The translations under genes and the position numbers were made by a program. From NCBI RefSeq assembly GCF_000720425.1, contig NZ_JOAJ01000015.1, forward strand, positions 60,226 through 124,225: a stretch of 64,000 nt of DNA, written 5' to 3'. Origin of the DNA: Nocardia rhamnosiphila NBRC 108938 (GTDB lineage: Bacteria > Actinomycetota > Actinomycetes > Mycobacteriales > Mycobacteriaceae). The notes below the pieces were generated by a model. It was not told where the DNA came from. It ran no database searches and saw nothing but the letters and a program-made list of their open reading frames with translations. Below are positions 51,533 to 59,169 of this stretch, piece after piece. Within the stretch, counting starts at the first letter, position 1; every line of letters starts with the position of its first letter.

Positions 51533-51736
51533 GCGATACCTCCGCTGTCGATGCGGCCTTCGCGGACCGCATGTACCAGCTCCAGGGAGGGGCGATACCT
51601 CCGCCTTCGCTGCGGCCTCCGCCGACGCATGAAACAGCCCGAGGAGGGCCACCGTGAGGCGATACCTCCGCCTTCGCTGCGGCCTACCTCCGCCTTCGCT
51701 GCGGCCTCCGCCGACGCATGAAACAGCCCGAGGAGG
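51533..51736 (+). repeat. Tandem imperfect repeats before the SfnG-like gene
   Basis: About three and a half copies of a roughly 55-60 bp unit. Units begin at about 51533, 51592, 51659 and 51685 (the last lacking the first bases). Copies two and the last share GCGGCCTCCGCCGACGCATG and AAACAGCCCGAGGAGG, that is a start codon and a ribosome site. The repeat ends 6 bases before the TTG start of the monooxygenase. Copy one is diverged. Confidence 0.7.
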
Positions 51737-51752
51737 CTCCTTTGAGTACTGA
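51654..51752 (+). CDS. Candidate leader peptide (uORF) with a cysteine codon
   Basis: A GTG start preceded by GAGGAGG opens a 32-residue frame (MRRYLRLRCGL at the start, ending GGSFEY). It covers the last repeat units and stops 11 bases inside the following monooxygenase gene, so translation of the two is linked. It contains one Cys codon in RLRCGL. Short Cys-containing leaders before sulfur genes are known in actinobacteria, which is the reason for interest. Alone, the evidence is thin. Confidence 0.35.
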   Translation: MRRYLRLRCGLPPPSLRPPPTHETARGGSFEY

Positions 51753-52860
51753 GAAGATCAGCGACCAGGTCCGGTTCGCCTATTGGGTCCCCAATGTCAG
51801 CGGCGGTCTGGTGACCAGTGAGATCGAACAGCGCACCGGCTGGGATTTCGAGTACAACAAGAAACTCGCCCAGACGGCCGAACGCAACGGTTTCGACTAC
51901 GCGCTCTCCCAGGTCCGCTACACCGCCTCCTACGGCGCCGAGTACCAGCACGAATCCACATCGTTCAGTCTGGCGCTGCTCGGCGCCACCGAACGGCTGA
52001 AGGTGATCGCCGCGGTCCACCCCGGTCTGTGGCATCCCGCCGTCCTCGCCAAATTCGGTGCCACCGCCGACCATCTGTCGGGCGGGCGGTTCGCCATCAA
52101 TGTGGTCTCGGGCTGGTTCGCGGGCGAGTTCACCGCACTCGGTGAGCCGTGGCTCGAACACGACGAGCGCTACCGGCGCAGCGCGGAGTTCCTCGAAGTG
52201 ATCCGCAAGATCTGGACCGAGGACAACGTGAACTACGGCGGCGACTTCTACCGCATCCGCGATTTCACGCTCAAGCCCAAACCGCTCAACACCCCCGAAC
52301 GCCCGAACCCCGAACTGTTCCAGGGCGGTAACTCCAGCGCGGCCCGCCGCAACGGCGGACGCCACGCGGACTGGTACTTCTCCAACGGCAAGGACTTCGA
52401 CGGCGTCACCGAGCAGCTCGACGATCTGCGGGCGGTAGCCCGCGCCCACGACCGCGAAGTGAAGTTCGGGCTGAACGGATTCATCATCGCCCGCGATACC
52501 GAGCGCGAGGCCCACGACACCCTCCGCGAGATCATCGACAAGGCCGACAAGCCCGCGGTCGAGGGTTTCCGGGACGCCGTACAGCAGGCCGGCGCCGCCA
52601 CCCGGGACGGCAAGGGAATGTGGGCGGATTCGAGTTTCGAGGATCTGGTCCAGTACAACGACGGGTTCCGGACCAAGCTGATCGGGACACCCGAACAGGT
52701 CGCCGACCGGATCGTCGCCTACCGCGAACTGGGCGTGGACCTGATCCTGGGCGGATTCCTGCACTTCCAGGAGGAGATCGAGTACTTCGGAGCCAAAGTG
52801 CTGCCGCTGGTCCGCGAACTGGAGGCCGCGCGACGTCCCGCGGCGGTGGCGGGGCGATGA
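51742..52860 (+). CDS. sfnG: FMNH2-dependent dimethylsulfone-type monooxygenase (SfnG-like)
   Basis: The 372-residue product is a luciferase-like monooxygenase near SfnG: VRFAYWVPNVSGGLVTSEIEQRTGWDF (in part) at the start, YHTASYGAEYQHES-like RYTASYGAEYQHESTSFSLA, LKVIAAVHPGLWHPAVLAKF, FAINVVSGWFAGEF and ELFQGGNSSAARRNGGRHADWYFSNG (in part). SfnG converts dimethylsulfone to methanesulfinate with reduced FMN and oxygen. The TTG at 51742 is chosen for CGAGGAGG at proper distance; an ATG 24 bases earlier lies in the repeat. The SfnC-like gene overlaps its end by ATGA. Confidence 0.85.
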   Translation: MSTEKISDQVRFAYWVPNVSGGLVTSEIEQRTGWDFEYNKKLAQTAERNGFDYALSQVRYTASYGAEYQHESTSFSLALLGATERLKVIAAVHPGLWHPAVLAKFGATADHLSGGRFAINVVSGWFAGEFTALGEPWLEHDERYRRSAEFLEVIRKIWTEDNVNYGGDFYRIRDFTLKPKPLNTPERPNPELFQGGNSSAARRNGGRHADWYFSNGKDFDGVTEQLDDLRAVARAHDREVKFGLNGFIIARDTEREAHDTLREIIDKADKPAVEGFRDAVQQAGAATRDGKGMWADSSFEDLVQYNDGFRTKLIGTPEQVADRIVAYRELGVDLILGGFLHFQEEIEYFGAKVLPLVRELEAARRPAAVAGR

Positions 52861-54071
52861 CCGCCGTCGGGGCCGCCCGGATCGCCTCGGCCGAGCAGGC
52901 GCGCGCCGTCGCCGCGGAACTGGCGGCCGAATTCGCGGTGGGCGCCGCGGACCGCGACCGGGAACGCGCCCTGCCCTTCGCCGAAGTGCGCAAACTCGCG
53001 GCCGCCGGGCTGCTGGCGGTGACCGTGCCCGCGGACCTGGGCGGCGCCGATCTGCCGCCCGGCGAGGTCGCGGAGGTGGTGCGGCTGCTCGCGGTCGCCG
53101 ATCCGAATATCGCGCAGGTTCCGCACAGTCACTTCGTCTATGTGAACCTGCTGAAACTGGCCGGGTCCGCCGACCAGCAGCGGCGCTACCTGGGTGGCGT
53201 CCTGGACGGCGCCCGGATCGCGAACGCCCAGTCCGAACGCGGCGGCGCGACCGTCGCCGATATCGCCACCACCGCGCGCCCGCTCGCGGGCGGGCAGCAG
53301 TTCCGGATCGACGGGGTCAAGTACTACTGCACCGGTTCCCTGTTCGCCGACTTCCTGGCCGTTCTCACCAGGCTGGACGATCCCGAGGGTGCTGCCGGGC
53401 TGCCGGGCGGCCAGTACGTCGCGTTCCTGCCCGCCGACACTCCGGGCGTGCGGATCGTCGACGACTGGAACGGATTCGGTCAGCGCACCACCGGCAGCGG
53501 CACGGTGTCGTTCGAGAACGTGGTGGTCGAGCGCGATCAGCTGGTGGCCCGGACCGCCGCGGTGGACCGGCCCACCGCCTACGGCGCCTCCGCGCAGCTG
53601 CTGCACGCGGCGATCGACGCGGGTATCGCCCGCGGTGCGCTCGCCGCCGCTGCCGGCTTCGCCCGGGAGAAGAGCCGGCCCTGGTTCGAGGCGCAGGTGA
53701 GCCGGGCGATCGACGATCCGCTGCTCATCCAGCGGTTCGGCGAACTGGCCGTCGCGGTCGCCGCCGCCGAGGCCGGGCTGGCGGCCGCCGGTGCGGCGGT
53801 GGACGCCGCGCTGGAGGCGCCGGGACGGGTCGCCGAGGCCTCGCTCGCCGTCGCCACGGCCAAGATCCTGGCCGACCGCGCGGCCACCGAGGTGTCCAGT
53901 GCCCTGTTCGAGGTGAGCGGTACCCGCAGCGCGGCCGACGACCTCAACCTGCACCATTACTGGCGCAATGCCCGGACCCACACCCTGCACGACCCGGTCC
54001 GCTGGAAATACCAGCACCTCGGCAGAGCCCTGCTGCACGGCACTCCGCCGCCGCTGCACGGTGTGATCTAG
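52857..54071 (+). CDS. sfnC: Acyl-CoA-dehydrogenase-fold flavoprotein (SfnC-like), copy 2
   Basis: The 404-residue product is the same length as copy 1 and colinear: GLLAVTVPADLGGADL, SHFVYVNLLKLAG, IANAQSERGGATVADI, the flavin-contact IDGVKYYCTGSLFADFLAV, DWNGFGQRTTGSGTVSF and HYWRNARTHTLHDPVRWKYQHLG. SfnC is found with SfnG in sulfone-using organisms. The ATG overlaps the SfnG-like stop. Two hairpins follow, shared with a convergent gene. Confidence 0.8.
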   Translation: MTAVGAARIASAEQARAVAAELAAEFAVGAADRDRERALPFAEVRKLAAAGLLAVTVPADLGGADLPPGEVAEVVRLLAVADPNIAQVPHSHFVYVNLLKLAGSADQQRRYLGGVLDGARIANAQSERGGATVADIATTARPLAGGQQFRIDGVKYYCTGSLFADFLAVLTRLDDPEGAAGLPGGQYVAFLPADTPGVRIVDDWNGFGQRTTGSGTVSFENVVVERDQLVARTAAVDRPTAYGASAQLLHAAIDAGIARGALAAAAGFAREKSRPWFEAQVSRAIDDPLLIQRFGELAVAVAAAEAGLAAAGAAVDAALEAPGRVAEASLAVATAKILADRAATEVSSALFEVSGTRSAADDLNLHHYWRNARTHTLHDPVRWKYQHLGRALLHGTPPPLHGVI

Positions 54072-54082
54072 CCGGACGCCGG

Positions 54083-54147
54083 CCCGGCGGGACAGTGCTC
54101 CCCCGCCGGGGCGGCCGATGGTGGCCGAATGTGGGTCGGCCACCATC
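54083..54147. terminator. Bidirectional terminator hairpins between convergent genes
   Basis: Hairpin 1: CCCGGCGGG (54083-54091) with CCCGCCGGG (54102-54110). Hairpin 2: GATGGTGGCCGA (54117-54128) with TCGGCCACCATC (54136-54147), perfect 12 bp, loop of 7. They lie between the SfnC-like gene and the DJ-1-type gene. Confidence 0.75.
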
Positions 54148-54211
54148 CTCGTCCGGTCGGGAAGGGAGCGGCGGCGGTGCTATCGCGCGATCGTCCGGCG
54201 GTGCCGGCCGG

Positions 54212-54802
54212 TCAGCGGGACGCCGTCGCGCCCTCCGGATGCACCGGATGTTTCCCCTCCGCGAACTCCTCCACGATCTTCGCGCAGAACGCGGGCAGGT
54301 CGCCGGGGTTGCGGCTGGACACCAGGCCGCGGTCGTTCACCACTTCCTCGTCGACGACATTGCCGCCGGCATTGCGGATATCGGTCCGGACGCTCGGATA
54401 GGACGTGAGGGTGCGGCCCCGCACCACATCGGCCTCCACCAGCGTCCACGGGCCGTGGCAGATGACGCCGACCGGTTTACCGGTGGCGAAGAAATTCCGG
54501 ACGAAGGCCACCGCCGACTCGTCTTGCCGGAGTTTGTCGGGGTTGGTGGTACCGCCCGGCAGGATCAGCGCGTCGAATTCGTCGGGGCTGCATTCGCCGA
54601 CGACCCGGTCCACCTCGAAGGTGTCGCCCTTCTCCACATCGTGGTTCATGGCCTGGATCTGCCCGGGTTTCAGCGATAGCAGCGCGGTGCTCGCCCCGGC
54701 GTCCTCGACCGCGGAGCGTGGCTGCACGAGCTCCACTTGCTCCACCCCGTCGGCGGCGAGAACAGCGACTCGTCGCCCTGTCAGATTGTGCTGCCGGCCC
54801 AT
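54212..54802 (-). CDS. DJ-1/PfpI-family protein (YhbO-like)
   Basis: The 196-residue product is a class I glutamine-amidotransferase-fold protein: RRVAVLAADGVEQVELVQP (Glu near 21-24), ALILPGGTTNPDKLRQ and the nucleophile elbow VGVICHGPWTLVEADV (Cys115), ending with TSYPSVRTDIRNAGG. Members act in stress as chaperone, protease-like or deglycase proteins. Length is family-typical. The ATG at 54802 follows GGAAGGAGC. It is divergent to dps, 183 bases away, in keeping with a shared oxidative-stress response. Confidence 0.85.
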   Translation of the reverse strand: MGRQHNLTGRRVAVLAADGVEQVELVQPRSAVEDAGASTALLSLKPGQIQAMNHDVEKGDTFEVDRVVGECSPDEFDALILPGGTTNPDKLRQDESAVAFVRNFFATGKPVGVICHGPWTLVEADVVRGRTLTSYPSVRTDIRNAGGNVVDEEVVNDRGLVSSRNPGDLPAFCAKIVEEFAEGKHPVHPEGATASR

Positions 54803-54985
54803 GCCTGCTCCTTCCGTATGCGCGGATTGCGGTCTGTCCCGCGGCCTACCCGGGCCCATGGCGGCGAAACGTGGCGCCCACTCCCGTCCAGTGGGATCGC
54901 GCACACCCGGACCGGTGGCTGATTCGAGCGCGGACGACCGGGTAGTCGGCCCGTGTCCGGCGAACGAGAAGAAAGGCATTCGACG

Positions 54986-55465
54986 ATGAACGTCCCTATC
55001 AAGAGCACCCTCGACCCGGAACAGCAACACGTCACCGGTGAGGCCTTGCGCGCCACTGTCGTCGACCTCATCGATTTATCGCTGATCGCCAAGCAGGCCC
55101 ACTGGAACGTCCTCGGCCGTAATTTCCGCTCCGTCCACCTCGCGCTGGACGAGCTGGTGACCGCGGCCCGTGAGTTCACCGACGACGCCGCCGAACGCGC
55201 GACCTCCATCGGGGTCAGCCCGGACGGCCGTGCCGCGACCGTCGCCAAGGAGGCCGGCGGTCTCGAGTTCCCCGACGGCTGGCAGCAGGACACCGATGTC
55301 ATCGATGCCATCGTCAAGAACCTGAGCAAGGTCATCGGCCGCCTGCGTGAGCGCATCGATATCACCGAGAAAGCAGATCCGGTGACCCAGGATCTGTTCA
55401 TCGCGATCGCGGCGCGGCTCGAACAGTTGCACTGGATGTGGCAGGCTCAGCTCGCCTCCGCCTGA
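54986..55465 (+). CDS. dps: Dps-type ferritin-like protein
   Basis: The 159-residue product has the Dps pattern: VVDLIDLSLIAKQAHWNVLGRNFRSVHLALDELVTAAREF (in part), where AKQAHWNV contains the ferroxidase-site His, and a C-terminal helix LFIAIAARLEQLHWMWQAQLA. Dps dodecamers store iron and guard DNA during stress. The N-terminal 12 residues are short, without the long Lys-rich tail used for DNA binding. It is divergent to the DJ-1-type gene. Confidence 0.85.
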   Translation: MNVPIKSTLDPEQQHVTGEALRATVVDLIDLSLIAKQAHWNVLGRNFRSVHLALDELVTAAREFTDDAAERATSIGVSPDGRAATVAKEAGGLEFPDGWQQDTDVIDAIVKNLSKVIGRLRERIDITEKADPVTQDLFIAIAARLEQLHWMWQAQLASA

Positions 55466-55569
55466 TACGTCGTACCGCGCTCTTGCGCCCCGGCGGCACC
55501 GTGCCGAGTCGGGCGGGGAGCACCGCCCGGTCGCGCCACGATCGGGCGGGAGGACGAGGAGGAGTGCGC

Positions 55570-56400
55570 GTGGTTCAGGTTTCCGGGTCGCCGTACGGGC
55601 TGAGTACCGGCCCGGACGGCGCCCTGTGGTTCACCATGGCAGCCGAGGGTGCCCTCGGCCGATATCTCGACGGTGAGGTCCGGACCTTCCCGCTCGACCC
55701 CTCCGACGGACAGCCGACGGTGATCGTGCCGGGACCCGGCGACGCCATGTGGTTCACCGAGTTCCGCGGTGACCGGATCGGTCGCATCGCTGGGGAAGGT
55801 GATGCGACCTGGTTCCCGGCGCGATCTCCGTACGGCATCACCGCGGGTCCCGACGGCGCCGTATGGTTCACCGAATTGCAGACCGACGCCATCGGGCGGC
55901 TGACCGTGGACGGCGAGCTGACCCGGTTCGCCGTGTCGGGTATGCCCTCGATGATCACCACCGGCCCGGACGGGGCGCTGTGGTACACCCTCAATCAGGG
56001 CAATGCGATCGGCCGGATCGAGCCCGGCGACGGCGCCACGGCCGTGTACCCGCTGCCGACCGAAGGTGCCATGCCGGTCGGTATCACCGCGGGCCCCGAC
56101 GACGCGCTGTGGTTCGTCGAGATCGGGGGCGGACAGGTCGGCCGGATCGGGACCGACGGCACGATCACCGAGTTCCCGCTCCCGGATCGCGCGGCCCGGC
56201 CCCATGCCATCGTCACGGGCCCGGACGGGGCGCTGTGGTTCACCGAATGGGCGGCGACGCGGCTCGGCCGCATCACCACCGACGGCGCGATCACCGAAAC
56301 CGAACTGCCCGGTGCCGAACCGCACGGGGTGGCGGTCGGACCGGACGGTGCGCTGTGGGTGGCCATGGAATCGGGCAGTCTCGAGCGCATCGTGGTGTGA
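55570..56400 (+). CDS. vgb: Virginiamycin B lyase homologue (Vgb-like beta-propeller)
   Basis: The 276-residue product consists of six to seven repeats of the form GPDGALWFTE...IGRI, typical of the Vgb seven-bladed propeller. Vgb opens the ring of streptogramin B antibiotics by elimination, needing a metal. The end HGVAVGPDGALWVAMESGSLERI holds a His and Glu where the active-site residues lie in Vgb. Length is slightly short (Vgb is about 290-300). The GTG at 55570 has AGGAGG at best spacing; 55564 is an alternative. It converges with an ABC-F gene. Not every propeller of this type acts on drugs. Confidence 0.75.
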   Translation: MVQVSGSPYGLSTGPDGALWFTMAAEGALGRYLDGEVRTFPLDPSDGQPTVIVPGPGDAMWFTEFRGDRIGRIAGEGDATWFPARSPYGITAGPDGAVWFTELQTDAIGRLTVDGELTRFAVSGMPSMITTGPDGALWYTLNQGNAIGRIEPGDGATAVYPLPTEGAMPVGITAGPDDALWFVEIGGGQVGRIGTDGTITEFPLPDRAARPHAIVTGPDGALWFTEWAATRLGRITTDGAITETELPGAEPHGVAVGPDGALWVAMESGSLERIVV

Positions 56401-56408
56401 CGGAACCT

Positions 56409-56442
56409 CTCGCTCGGCGCGATGACCGTCACGCCGAGCGAG
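56409..56442. terminator. Bidirectional terminator between vgb and the ABC-F gene
   Basis: Perfect 11-bp inverted repeat CTCGCTCGGCG (56409-56419) with CGCCGAGCGAG (56432-56442), 12-base loop, lying between the stops of two convergent genes. Confidence 0.8.
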
Positions 56443-56451
56443 GATCGGGGC

Positions 56452-58092
56452 TCAGTCGGCCACCGCAGGTCCCGCGATCTCGCGCAGCCCGCCGTCGCTC
56501 AACCGCAGCCAGCGCTGCACTCCGATCTCGGCGAGGAACCGTTCGTCGTGGCTGACGACCACGAACGCGCCCCGGTAGGCCTCGAGCGCGCTTTCGAGCT
56601 GCCCGACACTGACCAGGTCGAGGTTGTTGGTCGGTTCGTCCAGCAGCAGCAACTGCGGTGCCGGCTCCGCGAACAGCACGCAGGCCAGGGTGGCGCGCAG
56701 CCGTTCACCGCCGGAGAGCGCGCCCACCGGCAGATCGACACGGGAACCACGGAACAGGAACCGCGCCAACAGATTCAGCCGCTGCGGTGTGGGCAGGTTC
56801 GGGGCGAACGCGGCCAGATTCTCGGCGACGGTGCGCTCGAGGTCGAGCAGGTCCAGCCGCTGCGACAGATAGGCGACCCGGCCCTCGGCCCGGACGATCG
56901 AACCGCTTTCCGGCGCCAGATCGCCGTGCACGATTCGCAGCAGGGTGGATTTACCGGCACCGTTCGGCCCGGTCAGCGCGATCCGTTCGGGCCCGCGGAT
57001 CGTCAGATCCGCGCCGTCGCCGGCGAAGACCTCCTGTTCGCCGAAGCGGTAGCGGATCCCTTCCCCGGCGAATACGGTGCGCCCGGCCGGGACATCGGTG
57101 TCCGGTAGCTGCAGGGAGATCCGCTGCTCCGGGCGCAGCGCGCGCTCGGCCGAATCGAGCCGGTTCTTCGCGGCGTCGACTCGGGCGGCATGGGTTTCGT
57201 TCGCCCGCCCCGCCGATTCCTGCGCATTGCGTTTCATGGTGCCGGCGAAGATTTTCGGCAGCCCTGCGTTACCCAGATTCCGGGCCGCGTTGCTAGCCCG
57301 CCGGGCGGCGCGCTCCCGGGCCTGCTGGAGTTCCCGCTTCTCCCGCTTGACCTCCTGTTCGGCATTGCGGATGTTCTTCTCCGCGACCTCGCGCTCGGCG
57401 CGGATCGACTCCTCGTATTCGGTGAAATTGCCGCCGTAGAAGCGGATCTCCCCGGCGTGCAGTTCGGCGATGCGGTCCATCCGGTCCAGCAGGGCCCGGT
57501 CGTGGCTCACCAGCAACAGACAGCCTTTCCATTCGGACAGCAGATCGTAGAGCCGATGCCGGGCTTCGAGATCCAAGTTGTTCGTCGGCTCGTCGAGCAG
57601 CAGTACATCGGGTCGCCGCAGCAACTGGGCCGCCAGACCCAGCGACACCACCTGGCCGCCGCTGAGGGTGCGCAACCGCCGATTCAGCGTCAGTTCGCCC
57701 AGACCGAGGCGTTCCAGCTGGGCCCGGGTGCGTTCCTCGATATCCCAGTCGGTGCCGATGGTGGTGAAATGCTCTTCGGCGGTGTCACCGGACTCGACGG
57801 CGTTCAGCGCGTCCAGGATCGGTGCGATACCCAGGGTTTCGGCGACCGTCATCTCGCCGGTGAGCGGCAGGGTCTGCGGAAGGTAACCGAGTACGCCGTC
57901 GACGGACACGCCCCCGGCAGTGGGTTTCAGCTCACCCGCGAGCAAGCGGAGCAGCGTGCTCTTACCCGCACCGTTGGGCGCGACCAGACCGGTGCGGCCG
58001 CCGGGCACGCTGAAGGACAGATCCGTGAACACCGCGGTGTCGTCCGGCCAGGAGAACGACAGGTTCGAACAGACGATGAATGATTCGGACAT
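56452..58092 (-). CDS. ABC-F ATPase, antibiotic ribosome-protection type
   Basis: The 546-residue product has two ABC domains and no membrane part: first Walker A APNGAGKSTLL, signature LSGGQVVSLGLAAQL, Walker B VLLLDEPTNNLDLEAR; second GPNGAGKSTLL, LSGGERLRATLACVLF, LLLLDEPTNNLDL. Between them is a helical linker rich in Arg/Glu/Ala (NAEQEVKREKRELQQARERAARRA, in part), the element that reaches the peptidyl-transferase centre in ARE ABC-F proteins. The ATG at 58092 is chosen since the fold begins there; the longer frame to 58167 is not conserved. Resistance types (Vga, Lsa, TlrC-like) cannot be told apart by eye. A short uORF lies upstream. Confidence 0.85.
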   Translation of the reverse strand: MSESFIVCSNLSFSWPDDTAVFTDLSFSVPGGRTGLVAPNGAGKSTLLRLLAGELKPTAGGVSVDGVLGYLPQTLPLTGEMTVAETLGIAPILDALNAVESGDTAEEHFTTIGTDWDIEERTRAQLERLGLGELTLNRRLRTLSGGQVVSLGLAAQLLRRPDVLLLDEPTNNLDLEARHRLYDLLSEWKGCLLLVSHDRALLDRMDRIAELHAGEIRFYGGNFTEYEESIRAEREVAEKNIRNAEQEVKREKRELQQARERAARRASNAARNLGNAGLPKIFAGTMKRNAQESAGRANETHAARVDAAKNRLDSAERALRPEQRISLQLPDTDVPAGRTVFAGEGIRYRFGEQEVFAGDGADLTIRGPERIALTGPNGAGKSTLLRIVHGDLAPESGSIVRAEGRVAYLSQRLDLLDLERTVAENLAAFAPNLPTPQRLNLLARFLFRGSRVDLPVGALSGGERLRATLACVLFAEPAPQLLLLDEPTNNLDLVSVGQLESALEAYRGAFVVVSHDERFLAEIGVQRWLRLSDGGLREIAGPAVAD

Positions 58093-58201
58093 GTAGGAGA
58101 GACCTCGGTTGTCGTTCGGGCGCGTCACGCTGCCCCGAAAAGGAAAAGTGAACGACGGAACGGCCACTACAGCGGCGCCCGATGCGCCCTACTGGTGGCC
58201 G

Positions 58202-58243
58202 TCAGAGCCGGGTGGCTCCGGAGATGTCGAGTTCACCAACCAT
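58202..58243 (-). CDS. Candidate leader peptide before the ABC-F gene
   Basis: A 13-residue frame MVGELDISGATRL, with AGAGAGATC before the ATG, ends 110 bases upstream of the ABC-F start. Many antibiotic-resistance ABC-F and erm genes are induced by ribosome stalling on such leaders. No matching pair of alternative hairpins was worked out here, so this is a candidate only. Confidence 0.35.
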   Translation of the reverse strand: MVGELDISGATRL

Positions 58244-58367
58244 GATCGATCTCTCTGTGGTCGAGGATTCCCTGTTCACGATAGCAGTCCGCGCACCGGC
58301 GGCCGGTGCGGCCGGTAGGCACGGCGCCGGGATCGGCCGGTCGGGACGCGGACGAAACCGAACCGTT

Positions 58368-58790
58368 TCAGGCGCGTGGTGCGGGACGAGGCTCGATAGC
58401 GCCGGGGGCGGGAGGTACGTTGCACTGTATTCCACAGCGCTGCTCACCCGGCGCGGTTCCGCCCTGGTCCTCGCAACCGGCGGTCTGACAGTTGGGGTCG
58501 CGGGTGTTCGGATCCATCGCCACTGGCTCGGAGTAGTACGACCACGCGAAGGCGCCGGAATTCGAGATGGCGGAGCAGTGGGCCGTGGTGCTGTCGGCGA
58601 GATGTCCGACCTCGCCGGGTTCCGCGCAGTAACCGTGCAGTTCCACCTGTGGATTCGGGCCGTCGGCTATCTGGGACGCCGGGGTCCCCGGGGCAGCGGC
58701 CGCCGGAGCGGCGACTGCGAAGAAAAGGGCGAAGGCCCCGACGATCGCGCCGAGAAGTCGAGGGCCCCGGCCACGCGCTCGTGGACTCAT
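58368..58790 (-). CDS. Small secreted Cys-containing protein
   Basis: A 140-residue protein with a signal peptide (LLGAIVGAFALFFAVAAPAAAA) and a mature part of about 105 residues with five cysteines (LHGYCAEPGE, TAHCSAIS, DPNCQTAGCEDQ, EQRCGIQCNVPP gives two more). The C-terminus is Pro/Ala-rich. No family was recognised. The ATG at 58790 follows GGAAGCG. Confidence 0.6.
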   Translation of the reverse strand: MSPRARGRGPRLLGAIVGAFALFFAVAAPAAAAPGTPASQIADGPNPQVELHGYCAEPGEVGHLADSTTAHCSAISNSGAFAWSYYSEPVAMDPNTRDPNCQTAGCEDQGGTAPGEQRCGIQCNVPPAPGAIEPRPAPRA

Positions 58791-59169
58791 GGTTCGCTTC
58801 CGTTCTGTCGCGTCCCCCGCTCATGCGATCTGTTCGATCGTATCCATCACCGCAGGTGGGCGGCAATGGTAGTGGTGGGCGCCGCGGGGCCGGGAAAACG
58901 CGGTTGGAGCCGGAATCGTGCTGCGACCGTAATCGGGCCGGCCGCGTTCGGCCGTATGTGCCGGAGCCAATGGCCCTACCACCACCCGCCGGGCGGATGC
59001 GGTGGCCGACCGTCGCCGTGGAACATCGGCCGTGGCCTCCGACGCGTGCCGAGATCTCGATTCGGGCACAGAGGCCGGCGCCCGGATACCGACTCCGTCT
59101 ACGCGCGGCCGAGCGCCGCCCCATCGGCCCGACGCCGGGAGCCGCCCGCCGTCGGGCCCGGTGGAGACC
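58791..59169. other. Non-coding stretch without a supported gene
   Basis: About 380 bases between the secreted protein and the MFS gene. Open frames in both directions are byproducts of high GC and have no ribosome site or family signal. No hairpin or repeat of note was found. Confidence 0.5.

Noticed and set aside
51533..51736. CRISPR array
   Set aside because: The units are contiguous, imperfect, without unique spacers, and no cas gene is near.
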